Shown here piece after piece: positions 1 to 11,770 of a stretch of DNA of 19,936 nt (its first letter is position 1; every line of letters starts with the position of its first letter). This DNA is from Smittium mucronatum (taxonomy: Eukaryota > Kickxellomycota > Harpellomycetes > Harpellales > Legeriomycetaceae): assembly GCA_001953115.1 (NCBI GenBank), contig LSSL01004711.1:1-19936 (forward strand), read 5' to 3'. The position numbers and the translations under genes are program-made. A model generated the notes under the pieces. It saw nothing but the letters and a program-made list of their open reading frames with translations, was not told the DNA's origin and did not search any database.

Positions 1-1141
1 CTAAGTATTAAAAATAGAAATATCTGTTTAAGATGCTTTATTTTCATGGTATATGGTTAAAATTTAGTTAATAATTTTTTTATATCATTATAATACTTAT
101 AACTAAAATTAAACTTCTAATAATACTCCGTGCTGTTTTTTTGTATAAAATAAAATATTTTGCATTTAATATTAATATTTTAATTTCTAGTATATTTTAT
201 CAGAAGAATATTTTTATAAAAAAATTTAAAAAAAAATCAATCAATCAATTATATAAGACTCTATTCAATTCAATTAAAAAGTTTACCATAATAATGAGAT
301 TTTTATTTATTAATTAACATAAAACTGAAAAAAAATTCTCATCAAACAAAAATAAATTAGGCTTCAAAAATGTTTAAAATTCATGGAAAAGGATAAAAGA
401 ACATATTTAGACCATTCTTAAAAAAATTCATAAGAATAATTATGAGTTAAATTCAATATATGTTTTTTATGAATATATAGTTAACCTTATTCAAAACACG
501 ATTTTATTCGATAAAAAAATTTACCATAAAATTTTTATATCACCACCGCTGTAAATATATTATATAAATTTAAAACTCAATCCTATTATTATGAATTACT
601 GATGATGTTTTCGTGCATAATATTTAAATTTAAATATCTTTAATACATATAATTATATATTAACTAAAAAGAACCAATGGAATCATATAAATCTGAAATA
701 ATAGTATACTCATATAATTTGCTCTGATTTTACACGTAAAAATGCAAATATTTAGATTAAAAAAACTTGAAGATAAACTTATAATGAAAAAATTCAAAAA
801 TTTTGTAGATCCTTATAAAAATTGAATAAAAATAAAATAGTTATTAAATTTTTGAAGAATTTGGAATTCAGTTCTTTGAATACAATATCTTATTCACTTT
901 TAGCGATTGAGTTTTTTTTTCTGTAGATTATATACTTTAGAGAAAGGATTACTTGTAAAAAATAGAACAATATAAATACTCTTCGAAAATCATGCTTATA
1001 TCCAAAGGCAAGGAAATGATTTGAGTAAAATAACTTTTAAAAATCGCTTCCTCTACCAGCAGAGAATTTATTACAATTGATTTCTCATTAATTAAGGGTA
1101 TTCATGCTTCGTAGACTGCGCATTTACTTAAAATTCTAAAA
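1..1141. other. AT-rich non-coding stretch
   Basis: The sequence is dominated by A and T, with stop codons frequent in all frames and many A and T runs. I see no coding frame, RNA gene or clear repeat here. It could be intergenic or part of a large intron. Confidence 0.6.
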
Positions 1142-1151
1142 TTTTGTATAG

Positions 1152-1314
1152 CCCCGGTTTTAAGGATAAAAAATTTTAACCTTATTGGCGACTTGGAATC
1201 TGAGTCTAAAAAAAACTCAGCAAAAAAAGCGTTAATTATTGCATCAAATTCACATGCTCAAAGTATAACTATGGTTAAAAGCCCCAAAGGTCAAAAAAAA
1301 GAAACTCGGAGTAG
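1152..1314 (+). CDS. Possible isolated exon or gene fossil, function unknown
   Basis: This patch is visibly richer in G+C and codon-like triplets than the desert around it. A plus-strand frame is open from after a TAG at 1103-1105 to a TAA at 1319-1321, about 71 codons. Its central part encodes a polar, Lys/Ser/Glu-rich peptide (NLIGDLESESKKNSAKKA, about 1177-1230) with no family I recognise. A usable acceptor (TTTTGTATAG, AG at 1150-1151) precedes it, and a weak donor (AG|GTTGTA, GT at 1315-1316) follows just before the stop, giving a hypothetical 163-nt internal exon. There is one ATG in the frame, late, at 1271. No partner exon was found. It may equally be a remnant of a mobile element or a chance open frame. 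Confidence 0.18.
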
Positions 1315-2453
1315 GTTGTAATATTATCACTATATATTTCGTCAAGCAACTCTCTCATCTCTTAAAAATCTTATGCAAAATTATTAAAGTGTCAAACAGA
1401 ATTGAAAAAATCATATCTCTTACTTTTTATAGCATATTTCATTATAAGCTAATTTAAACTAAGAAAAATATTAAAACTAATGTACTAAACTTTAGGCCAA
1501 CAGGTGATAGGTCCAGTAAATCAAAAGTAATAGTATATAAAAACACTTTAAATAAAACTTAAAGCAAAAAAAACAGAAGACTTATAAAACCACTAGTGAA
1601 AAATATAATATAAATTCGAAAAAAATAAAAAATAAAAAAACTATTCTGAACTAGTATAGCTAAAAAAAATCAAAAATAAACCTTAATAGTGCTAAAATTA
1701 TCAAAATATAAAATAACTTAGTTTTAACTAAGAGAAAATGAGGTGACTGACATTTTAATACCAATAATATTATGAAAACAGAAAAGAAAAATTAAATATT
1801 TATAATCAAAAAAATTTCGAGGGAAATATTTAAAAAAATAAAAAAACAGATATTTTTAATTTATTAATTTATTAATGAACAAATTTTCGAGGTAAATTAC
1901 GGTTAAATATTTAATTTTTTCATAAAAAATTTAATTTTGTATGAAGATAGCTAAACTTATAGAATATGTTTGAACTTAAATAAAATTAATTTATTATAAT
2001 TATTGATTTTGAATTATATGATTACCAGTGGTGAAATATAGTACAAAAAATAAAATTTACTGATTTTAAAATTAAAGTACAATTATGCTGACTACTCTGA
2101 TAAAAAATTGTTTCTAAATCATGTACTATGTATTAATAAATTTTTTTAAAAAAAATTTTTATACCTTTTACCGTATATTAAAAAATCAAAAAATCCATTA
2201 TTTAATGTTCATATATGCTTTAATTATAAAAAATCAAAATTAAATTATTGATTATAACTCGATATGCTCCTTTTCTCGAAAAAAGTGAAAACTAGTTAGA
2301 TAACATAGTTTTTTATGAAAAAAATTTCTGTGATTTTATAATAAAAAACAATTTTCTAGAAATTAAAAAGCTTATTCATTTATAACCAAAATCGTTTTTT
2401 CTGTAGAGTGAACTTAACTTGCTATTCTATAAAAAGGATAAAAATCCCCTTAT

Positions 2454-2496
2454 TCAGATTTAAAGTATTAAAAAAGTTCATAATCAGATTTAAAGT
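2454..2496. repeat. 13-bp direct repeat, 30-bp spacing
   Basis: TCAGATTTAAAGT occurs at 2454-2466 and again at 2484-2496. The intervening sequence is plain A/T-rich. This is probably a small local duplication with no evident role. Confidence 0.5.
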
Positions 2497-2997
2497 CATA
2501 TAATAAATTATAGCAAAGATTAAATATATTCTAGCATACTTATATAAGCTTTGAATATCTTCTGATTATACATAGTAGGTTGGAACTTTTTATTAACCAT
2601 TAAAATCTAAAATTGGTCTAAAAAATGGTATTTCAAGTAGTGATGTAAATTTTATTACTATTTTTATAATATAATGGATTTGGATTTAATACTTATAGGT
2701 TTATTTTTAATAAATTTCAATATAATATATTTTGGTGAATAATAAGAAAATTATGATTAAAAGTATGTGAAAATGTCAAATAAAAATACGGGTTGAAAAC
2801 TCTATATTTCGTAAAAATTTATATTTTGAAATTAATCAATTATTATTTAAAATGATTTTGTTGGTATAAGTAAGAAAATCTGAGATAATTTTCATAAAAA
2901 TCAAAGAAGATAAAATTTAATCGGGTATTTTAAATACAATAACTAAATTTTTCTAGTATTTTTTAATTTTTAAAAATAAGAAACCTTTTTCTTAGGA

Positions 2998-3239
2998 TTA
3001 ATAATTAAATAATCGTTAGAAAAGATCAAAGTTAAATTCATTTCAAAAAAATGCTCTTAAATTACTATAAAAATTAAACTTACATAACTCAACGTATTCT
3101 AACATTAAAAAATAGGTATAAATTTGAAAAAAAAATAGAAAAAAATATTAATAAAAATAGTATGTGTATAAAATAAAAGTTTAGAACAAGAATATTTTAC
3201 AAAAAAAATACTGTAGTTAATAATTAAATAATTGTTAGA
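2998..3239. repeat. 23-bp dispersed direct repeat pair
   Basis: Positions 2998-3020 and 3217-3239 match at 22 of 23 bases, differing only C to T at the 17th position. The key core is AATTAAATAAT followed by YGTTAGA. The flanks of the two copies are unrelated, so the similarity ends sharply. This could be a short dispersed repeat or a binding-site-like sequence; no function is shown. Confidence 0.45.
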
Positions 3240-3289
3240 GTCTATGTATATAGGTCATTTTTTGATAAAACTTGATAGATCAAATATTA

Positions 3290-3311
3290 AAAATACAAAT
3301 AAAATACAAAT
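3290..3311. repeat. 11-bp tandem duplication
   Basis: AAAATACAAAT is repeated twice head to tail (3290-3300 and 3301-3311), followed by a further AAAT. It is a simple slippage-type tandem repeat in A-rich sequence. Confidence 0.6.
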
Positions 3312-4386
3312 AAATATAATTGAAAATATACTGACTTTTGAGACATTATATGGAAATAATAACAGATTTTTTTACGGTAACAAATGTCTAATTTAAAATC
3401 AAACTTTTTCTGTAATAAAAAAAAAGACTTTTACGTATTGAAAAATTAGCCATTTCAATTTATGAATTGAAACCACCAATAAAAAACATTTCAAATACAA
3501 TAAAACCGAATTTTATTGCAGGAATTTACAATTTTTGAGTAGATTAATTTAAGATTAAAAATTTTTCTTATTTAATAATATTAATAAATAAATTAAATGT
3601 TCCTAAAATAATTTTTTTTCTTATCTATATTTACTCAATTAAATATATAACTAAAATATATAATATTAAAGCTAAGACAATTTTCTGTGAAAATAAACTT
3701 TCTGCCAAAATTAATATCTTATTGAATAAAATGATGGCAAAAAATAAATAACAGATTACATATAATTAAAAAATGCGAAATCAATTTTATAGAGGGTTAA
3801 TATATAACTTCACCAACTCACTATTGATTACAGAGAAAATTGACAAAAGTTCATTTTTTAGCTCACGGCAATTTATTTTTATTTATTTTTAGTTCAGATT
3901 TATTTTTTTGGAATACCTAATTATATTATTTTTGAAATTATATGATATATAATATATTTTATCATGACGGAAAAGCTTTTCAATTGCTATTATTAAAAAT
4001 TTATGGATATAAAAATAATTTGGCTTGCTATATTTCTTAATTTTTTAAGCTAGGATCCTTGTAGATTTTTAAAGACACGTTTGAAAAATTAAACTTAACT
4101 TTTATCCACATACATGCCCAATTTATGAATTAAGGCTCATATATAGACATAAAATAAAAATAATATTCAAATTTTTCCCACCGAAGATTATAAAAAAAGT
4201 TATTTTGATTTTATTGATGAAAAAGCCCCATTATTTAATTCGAAAAAATATTCAACAAGTTATGTATCATAAGAGAAATTTGAATTATTGACTATATTAG
4301 AATCAAATTTTTAACTTTTTCACAAATTTATTAAAACCCCAAGAAAAAAAATCTATCTAAAAAGGATAAATAGATTATTATTAAAA

Positions 4387-4407
4387 TTTTACCAATTTTA
4401 CCAATTT
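4387..4407. repeat. 9-bp tandem repeat, 2.3 copies
   Basis: TTTTACCAA is repeated in tandem at 4387-4395 and 4396-4404, with a partial third unit. It is a minor tandem repeat within the desert. Confidence 0.5.
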
Positions 4408-7400
4408 CAAATGATTTTTTTTACATATTATATAATCCTAATTTTATTAAACTCAATAAAGAAATTTTAATTATGCACTAAAAAAAAATTTATTCAATAT
4501 ATTTTACCAAAATTATAAAGACAATTTGAATAAAACTTTTACCAGAATTCTCAATTTTTTTTGGTTTTTTGAGGGTGATAGATCCAATTAATCCATTTTA
4601 ATAACAACGAAAACAATTATGATCTATTAATAGTTAATTATGAATGTTAATAAGACTTCAATAGGTGCTTTTACAACTTAATCTACATTTTTTGTGTTAC
4701 TTATCTGATTATTGAATTTTAATATTGAATTGATCCGTTTAAGACTTCGATTATTTAATTTAAACAAACTTAATTAATTTATTTTAGATGTTGCCACTTT
4801 TATATTTGAAATTTTTTTCTTTGAAATTAATTTTGTTATGTGAAATTTTTTATTATTTAAATGTAGCGTAATCATAAAATTTTGTAGCAATTAATTCGAG
4901 TGTTAAAGCTTATTAACTCTAAACCATATATTGTACAAATGGTAATTAAACCTTAATATTTATTTCTAAAATTTTATTTGTAAATATGTGATATTAATAA
5001 AAGAAGTTTTCCGAAATTTTATTTCATTTTTATTTTCGTTAGAGTTCTAGAGTAAAAAAAATAAAATAGTGCTAAATTCGCAGAAACAATCAAACATCTT
5101 ATATAATATAAAAAATAGTATTCATTATATATTTTTTGATCTGTGTCAAAGAAAAAGAAAAGTGGTTAAATATCTGTTTTTTTAAAGAGAAAAAATTAAG
5201 ATATATAATATTGAGAGCTAATTGTTAATATTTGTTCGTAACAAAACTGATATCCAATCCTTAATATGAAAAAAATAGTTTCTTTCACAGATTAGTACTA
5301 AAAAAAACTATTATTTTCCTTAATTTTTTAAAATAGGATCCAGATTTATTTTATTTTAAAAATCAAATTAAATAAATTAACCTCTTTCTTACACAGTAAA
5401 AAATCATTTTTGCCATAAATTTTCGTGTGTAAGTATTTTGAGATATAAAACAGCTTTAAAGAATAAAACTGGTAACAAATCTAAGTTATTACAAAAAAAA
5501 ATTCAAAAATTCAATGTAAGAAAGTTCAATCAAACATAATTAATGTTATTAATTACCTTTAAAAAATCTAGCATCTGCACCTGTGATGAAAAAAAAAACT
5601 AAAAAATATCATCTATAACTATGAACTAAGATTTTAAAATTAATTCACTAAATAATAAAATATATTTTCTGTATCAGTATTTTATAAATTTCAAAGCGCT
5701 AAATTTTTTACTTATAAAATATTGTGACGTTATATAATTTTCACCTTAGAGGCTAATATAAGTATACTAATTGATCCATATTAGCTTTATTATTTGTATA
5801 TTTATACCAAAATTTTATTTAGTCTTTGTTATAAAGTTTATCTAGGTGATTTTCGACTTATTTTTTCATCCTCAAAAATTCACACTATTTTAATAATAAG
5901 ATGAAATCAGGTTTAATAAACTTATAATTCATCATAATTTAAAACTTATAGTGGAACCTCGTCGACTAATAAAAAAAGTAAAAATAAGAAATAAGAAATC
6001 ATAAATATATATTGATGATGCCTCTTCTAAAAAATAATCCGAATAAGCATAAAGCCATTTTTAATACTTAATTATTATTTATTAGAGAAAAGTTTCTTAC
6101 TAGTATAAAATTTAAATTCAAACCCGATTAAATTCAGCGAAAAGATAATTAATTAATTTAACATATTTCCAAAAAAAATTCAAGATTTTTCTTTTCAAAT
6201 TTTCTTAAAAATCATTTTTAGATGAGGTATGACACCAAGACAAAATTTGATGAAAAATTCAAATGAAAAAATAATTTACATATAATATTAATACATTTTT
6301 AGAACTTTAAATTAAGTTTTATATTTCATTAGGTTACCAATTATTATGCAACTTGTTTAATTTTTTTCTCTTTTCTGCTTATAAAATTTAATGGATTCGA
6401 TATATAAAGTAATCAAATTGTATATGAAAATTTTTTGAATAAAAATTAACATGAATTTTTTTCAAATTTAAACCTCGAGTATGAAGGCATATTTGAGTAA
6501 TGGAAACATATCTTTATATATTTTATAAATTAAAATTATTTTTTGAAGGTCTAATATAAAAATTTTCTATTTTTTCTAATTACTCAGAATTTAATTATTT
6601 ACAATTAGAAGATGTTTAAATCATTTTTCAATTTTTATTTAAAAGAAAACTTTCCAATTAGCTTATTTATAATTATATTTTGTTCAATTTTGCATAATAT
6701 TACTTTTAAATGACCTCTCCCGATTCTCGGCTTAGTAAAGTTAATTGATACAAGTTTAAAAAAACATGTTAAACCAACAAGTCGATGAGTCTCTCTATGT
6801 GATAAAATAGGGTTATTTTTTACCTAATTTGTATTAAAACATGAAAAATGTTTAAGGTGAAATTCTTGACTAACAATGATCAGTTTTGACATGAAGATAC
6901 ATAATAGTTTCAATAAGTTAGTGTAATTAAATTCGATACAAAGTAAATAGAAAATTTAGGAATTTTTTTTCTTCCAAATCTATGGGAAAAAAACATTAAT
7001 TTAAAAATACCCAACTTATAAATACTATCACAGTGATATAAAAAGTTAATGGCTAAATTATCTTCTATATCCGCATGGTTTTACTTTATATATACAATAT
7101 TAAAAACGATCAAATAATAAAATAATGGACATAATTTTTTGATATTTTATCTAAAAAATATTTTTGGTAAAGCCGAATAAGTTTGAAAACTTCGACTCGA
7201 ACTTAATATTTTACATAAAATCATTTTATACTATTATATTACATTGATAGAAATAATTGTATCCGTGTTTTTTAAAAGAACAAAAATCTATACTTAAACC
7301 TTTGTTCTATTTAATATATATATATAATCTTAGCTAAAAATTAAAATAAACGACTAATTAATTTTTTATATAAAGATAAATTTCATATAAAATAGTTTTA

Positions 7401-8118
7401 TGATCTTAATTTGGGGGTTGGAGTACTTTTCAAAAAAACCAATGATTTTTTTAAACGTTTCTTGGTTAATTTTAATTTTAAATTTCTTATTTTTATATGC
7501 TGTGCTAAACAAAATGGTTTATTTTTATTTTCTGTTTTTTATGCAAATAATTATTAATTTCAGCCTCTAATTAGAGATATAAATGAAGAGGAAAGTAGAA
7601 GATGAAAATTAAAAATTAAAATGAAAATGAAAACAATGGAGAAATTTCCAGAATAAATTTTTTTTTTGGCTTTAAAAAGAAAATTTTTAATTCTAAATTT
7701 GATTTTAATAATTGTAGGAAGTTCAAACAAATAATAAAAAATGTATGTGAAACCATATTTTAGAATTTTAAGAAAGTTTTGACGATAAATTATAAAATTT
7801 ACAAAAATTCAGAGGGGATAAAAAAAGATATAAAAAAATAAGTACAATGTAGGTTTTCTACGAATAAAATTCTTATCTTGTGATATTAGCGTAAGATGAG
7901 ATTTGATACGGATTTTTACCAAGTATAAGTTAAAAATATATTGTTTTTAAGTAAAATTAGTTTTGGTTTAGAATATTTATTGAGAAATACTCTTTAAATT
8001 AGAAATATAAAATCTTTATATTATCTATCGCTATTATTATATCAGTGGTATTTCGGATATGCAAGTTAAAACCTTGAAAATAAAATATATGTATATTATA
8101 AAGCCAGAAGACATTGTA

Positions 8119-8262
8119 CTAAGATTGTATAGTGGCGATTATTCCGGTATCTAAAATTGGAAATACAGAATCAATTCCCGTTCCGAGAGTATTATTTCCG
8201 ATATGATTCAGTCTTTAGTATTTCTCGATTTATCCGAGGCGCCCTGGGTTAAACTCCATGTA
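8119..8262. repeat. G+C-richer island, possible degenerate minisatellite
   Basis: This segment stands out by composition. It contains several diverged variants of a short unit resembling ATTCCGGTATC: ATTCCGGTATC at 8141-8151, ATTCCCGTTCC at 8174-8184 and TTTCCGATATG at 8195-8205. Short frames are open on both strands (about 31 codons on the minus strand, ending at the TAG at 8121-8119), as expected when a repeat unit lacks stops. No rRNA or tRNA motif was recognised. It is either a decayed tandem repeat or a mobile-element fragment. Confidence 0.25.
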
Positions 8263-10110
8263 TCAGAGTATTAAGTCGTATTATAAATATTTACCTTGAC
8301 TTTATCAACTTTTTATAAGCTCATTTTATTGATTTTTTTAATTATTTAATCTATATTTATTATTTCCTTCAAGTCTATATTCTGTGATAGCAGAATAAAC
8401 AACCTGGTTTATATTTTCTAGTGTTTATAACGCTAGTACAGATAAAATGCAAAGAATAAAATTATTTTTAGTGATAATTCAAATTGATTTTTTTTATTTT
8501 AAATATAAAAACTCGTTAATTGTTTAAATATATATTACATGTATGAAAAAATGCCTTCTATTCTTAAGAGCCAGTATTTTTTCTATATTCATGTCCTTTT
8601 ACCTTTTTTTTATTTGCTTTTAATAAAAAGTTAGATTGAAATCGAATTTTGTGTTTAATATTGGGGTTCTTAATTATAAATAATCCTATTCAATACTTAA
8701 ATCCGTGTATCAAAAGAGAAATATTCTTTTGGGGTAATATATTGATTATTATTGGGCTCATAGTTCAAAAATATCAAATATTTGAATTGAAAAGTTAAAT
8801 TTTTTGGATTAATTTTTGTTGGGTCTAATTTTAATATCAAAATATAAATATAATTTTCAGAAGACAAAATTTTTTGCAGTCTTTCAAGATTTTTACCGAT
8901 TAATTTTAAATTATTAGTGTTTGGATGTTAATTTTTTTTCTATTTAAAAAAATTAATGAATAAAGTTTTTATAGAATTGTTTTTAAATAATAGGTGAATA
9001 AATAAAAAAATATAATTTTAAGAAAATCATCTATTTTGTATATTTATAGTAGGTATTTATTTTGATAATAAGATTATTTAGAAGACAGAAGTTATTAAAA
9101 AAATTGTTATTTTCATAAATTTTATCTACAAAAAAAAAAGATTATTGCATCACGATTTGTGGTAAATGATGTGGGAGATATAGTGTGAAAATTACATTTA
9201 TTAAAAAAATAAGAATTAGATAAAATTTAATATACATGAAATTTTTTCTAATTATCTATTAGAAATACGATTAAACCCTAAAAAAAATTTTTTTTATTAA
9301 ACAAAAATTTTGAGCCAAATATATAGTATAGTATAATTTTAAAAAATCTTTTATTTTCCGTTAATGAGTTGGTTTCATGATAAAAAAGGAAATATACGGT
9401 CTTCAAAAAACTTTAATCAGAATAATTTTTTTATAAAGCAGATATTTTTTTATTCATTAAACGTTTGAAAATTTCCATGACTTAAATAAAGCAATTTTAT
9501 AAAGATATTATAATAATTATATTATCAGTTTGTTAGGTTTATTTATAAATTATATTATGTTAGTCTTTTATTCGTATTCCAAAAAATGTGGCATTGCTAG
9601 AATTTCAGGGAGGGGATTAGGGGTGAAAAGATTGAAAAAAATTCATTCTTAAACTTTTACTTAAACTCTGAACTAATACCCAGAGGTTAAGTGGGCACTA
9701 GAGAGACAGAGGAAAATATGATGAAATTGATTATTGATTATTTTTTTATTTTATCCTTAAATACACTTTTTGCTGTTTTTACAACAATTAAAAAAAAATT
9801 TGTTAATATTTTCTCAGAAAATTTTAGATTTTTTAAAAGAGTAACCTCTATAAAACTCCACTCCATTATGTTTAATATTTAACCCTTATTAATTATTATT
9901 ACTTATTTTAAGAATTAAACCCGCGGTAAAATTTTATTTTTCTAATATGAGCTAAAAAATATTTAAATTATAGATATCACTGTAAAAAAACTCATTAATT
10001 TTTTTTGTTTTTTTAAAAAACCACTCGAAAAATAAACTCGAAAAAATATAATTATAAAAAATATATAATTTTATAGTTATTTCGTTTCATTTGTGGTTTT
10101 TTGAGAACCT
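8263..10110. other. AT-rich stretch without recognisable genes
   Basis: A/T-dominated sequence with frequent stops. A slightly purine- and G-richer stretch at about 9595-9720 contains a 63-codon frame that opens with GTG (9691-9882), but its product is compositionally biased and resembles nothing known to me. I see nothing else to annotate. Confidence 0.55.
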
Positions 10111-10111
10111 C

Positions 10112-10250
10112 AAAAAATGCGGGTGATTTATAATTATTATAATACGATAAATTATAAGAATTGAAAATAAATTACAACCGTATTGAATCTTTTTTAAAAG
10201 TAATTGTAATGAACCAATCATTATTGGACACATAAATCACCCCCTTTTTT
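10112..10250. repeat. Imperfect terminal-type inverted repeat, MITE-like
   Basis: The left arm at 10112-10131 (AAAAAATGCGGGTGATTTAT) is matched in inverse by the right arm at 10232-10250, with one mismatch and one single-base gap. The 11-bp core GGGTGATTTAT is perfect. The arms enclose about 100 bp of AT-rich sequence with a further small inverted repeat CCAAT/ATTGG (10214-10227). Total size and long matching ends resemble a short non-autonomous DNA transposon, but I found no clear target-site duplication and no transposase relative in the window. Confidence 0.35.
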
Positions 10251-10940
10251 AATAATTAATCATTGCTATAAAAAAAACTTGCATTACCACTTTTTGGAAA
10301 GCAACCTTTTCAATTATTTTTATTATTTAATTTCATTGTTCCCCTTTATATCTTATTAAAAATAAATCCTTTCCTTAGTTTAATCCGGCATGAATAGAAT
10401 CCTTACAGTAATCATGTTAATATTTTTTAGATTGTATTTTAAAAAAATAGCAAGAATCGTCTAATATATCTAAAAAAAGTATAAATTTTCGGTTTTACTT
10501 ATATTCCTAACCTCAAACTTCTATTAGATAATAATGAGTTTTTTATATGTTTTATAATAATTGGATTAATATAATCGTTTAATTTTATACTAAATGGATT
10601 TATAATCCTATAAATATTGAAATCTGTCATTTCTAACCCCTATTTATATTAAAAAGGCATATTAAAGACATAAACTAATGCTATTTTATTTATAAAGAAC
10701 ACATATTTTAAATACTATTTTTTTAACTGAAATCGAATTGATTGATTATTTAGTGATAGTTAAATAAAAGCTAACATGATTTGTATTGGTTAGTAAAACT
10801 TTAAATATCTATCTAAACTTTTTAAAACATTTATTCCACCAAAAAAATATATATATAAATATTGAATTCTTAATATTAATTAATATTTTGAGAGATTAAT
10901 AGCCCGATGAGTTCCTGCAAATAATTAAGGCAGAGATTTA

Positions 10941-10956
10941 CCCCCCCCCCCCCCCC
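10941..10956. repeat. Homopolymer run of 16 C
   Basis: Sixteen consecutive C residues follow GAGATTTA and precede GAAATTTTTT. In a sequence where C is rare this is a strong outlier. It may be a true mononucleotide microsatellite, and its length is likely to vary between individuals or to be miscalled in assembly. Confidence 0.9.
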
Positions 10957-11736
10957 GAAATTTTTTAATAACAAAAATACATTATAACAGTAACATTATA
11001 TATATGAATCCTATTTTAAGTACTTTTTGAATATTTTCAGTAACTCAATCAATTTTTTTAGATTTATATATACAGAATCTAATTTTTTAATTCAAAATAA
11101 TTTAATGATTTTAATTGATTTAATTAATAAAATACCTTAAAATATTTAAAAAACTTGTCACTGCAAAAACGTGTACTTCAGACTTTAATTAATGAGACTT
11201 AAGTCATAAATTTAAAAATTATTGTCTTTTTTATTGAAAATTTTTCTGCTAAAATTATTAACTATAATCAAAATTATGTAATAATTTATTTTTTTAGTAA
11301 AGGCTTTATACTATAAAAAACCATTTTGGGGTTATAAAATTATTATATTTCAAAATTTAAAAATTATGATAAATTTTTATATAAGTATTCATGTTATTAA
11401 AATTAAAAATATATTGAATTAAGCTATAAATTACCGAAAATGTTTTTTTTCAAGATGTTTCAATTTATATAAAAAAATATGCTCGAAATATGATACCAAT
11501 TTTAAACTTTTTTCAATAAACATTTTCAAAACTCGTAAAAATAACGTAAGTTTTTTTATGGATATATGAGCACTTTTTTAAAGTAAATTCGGTGTAATTT
11601 TTTTTAGATACAGCTATTTATTAAAAAATCTCTAATTATCATTTAATTTACATTAATAAATACAATTATAGCTGTGAAAATCATCAAAGTTACATCCTCA
11701 AACATAATATATCGCCAAAGTTTCATTTTAGAGCAT

Positions 11737-11761
11737 TATATTTTATATTTTATATTTTATT
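11737..11761. repeat. 7-bp tandem repeat (ATATTTT), about 3.3 copies
   Basis: The unit ATATTTT repeats with period seven from 11738 to 11758 and continues into a partial unit. It lies just before the compositionally distinct block that starts near 11771. Confidence 0.6.
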
Positions 11762-11770
11762 AATATAGTA

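Larger units (their letters stand above)
1322..8100. other. Long AT-rich desert without recognisable genes
   Basis: Nearly seven kilobases of A/T-dominated sequence with dense stops on both strands. Apart from the short repeats listed separately, I find no sustained coding frame, splice-bounded exon or RNA gene. A slightly less AT-rich spot at about 6715-6800 has no readable content. Function cannot be inferred; it is consistent with intergenic or intronic DNA. Confidence 0.6.
10251..11770. other. AT-rich stretch without recognisable genes
   Basis: Stop-dense A/T-rich sequence. Apart from the poly-C run and a short tandem repeat listed separately, I see no gene, RNA or element. Confidence 0.55.

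Noticed and set aside
594..625. CTGATGA word as a hammerhead ribozyme core
   Set aside because: No stem II followed by GAAA and no flanking stems I and III could be drawn around it.
1172..1202. ATTGGCGACTTGGAATC as a retroviral-type primer-binding site
   Set aside because: The first bases recall tRNA-primed LTR elements, but there is no LTR end before it, no second LTR and no gag-like frame beyond the short peptide.
9691..9882. 63-codon plus-strand frame
   Set aside because: It opens with GTG, is Phe/Lys/Ile-rich as expected from AT-rich DNA, and shows no domain or splice context.
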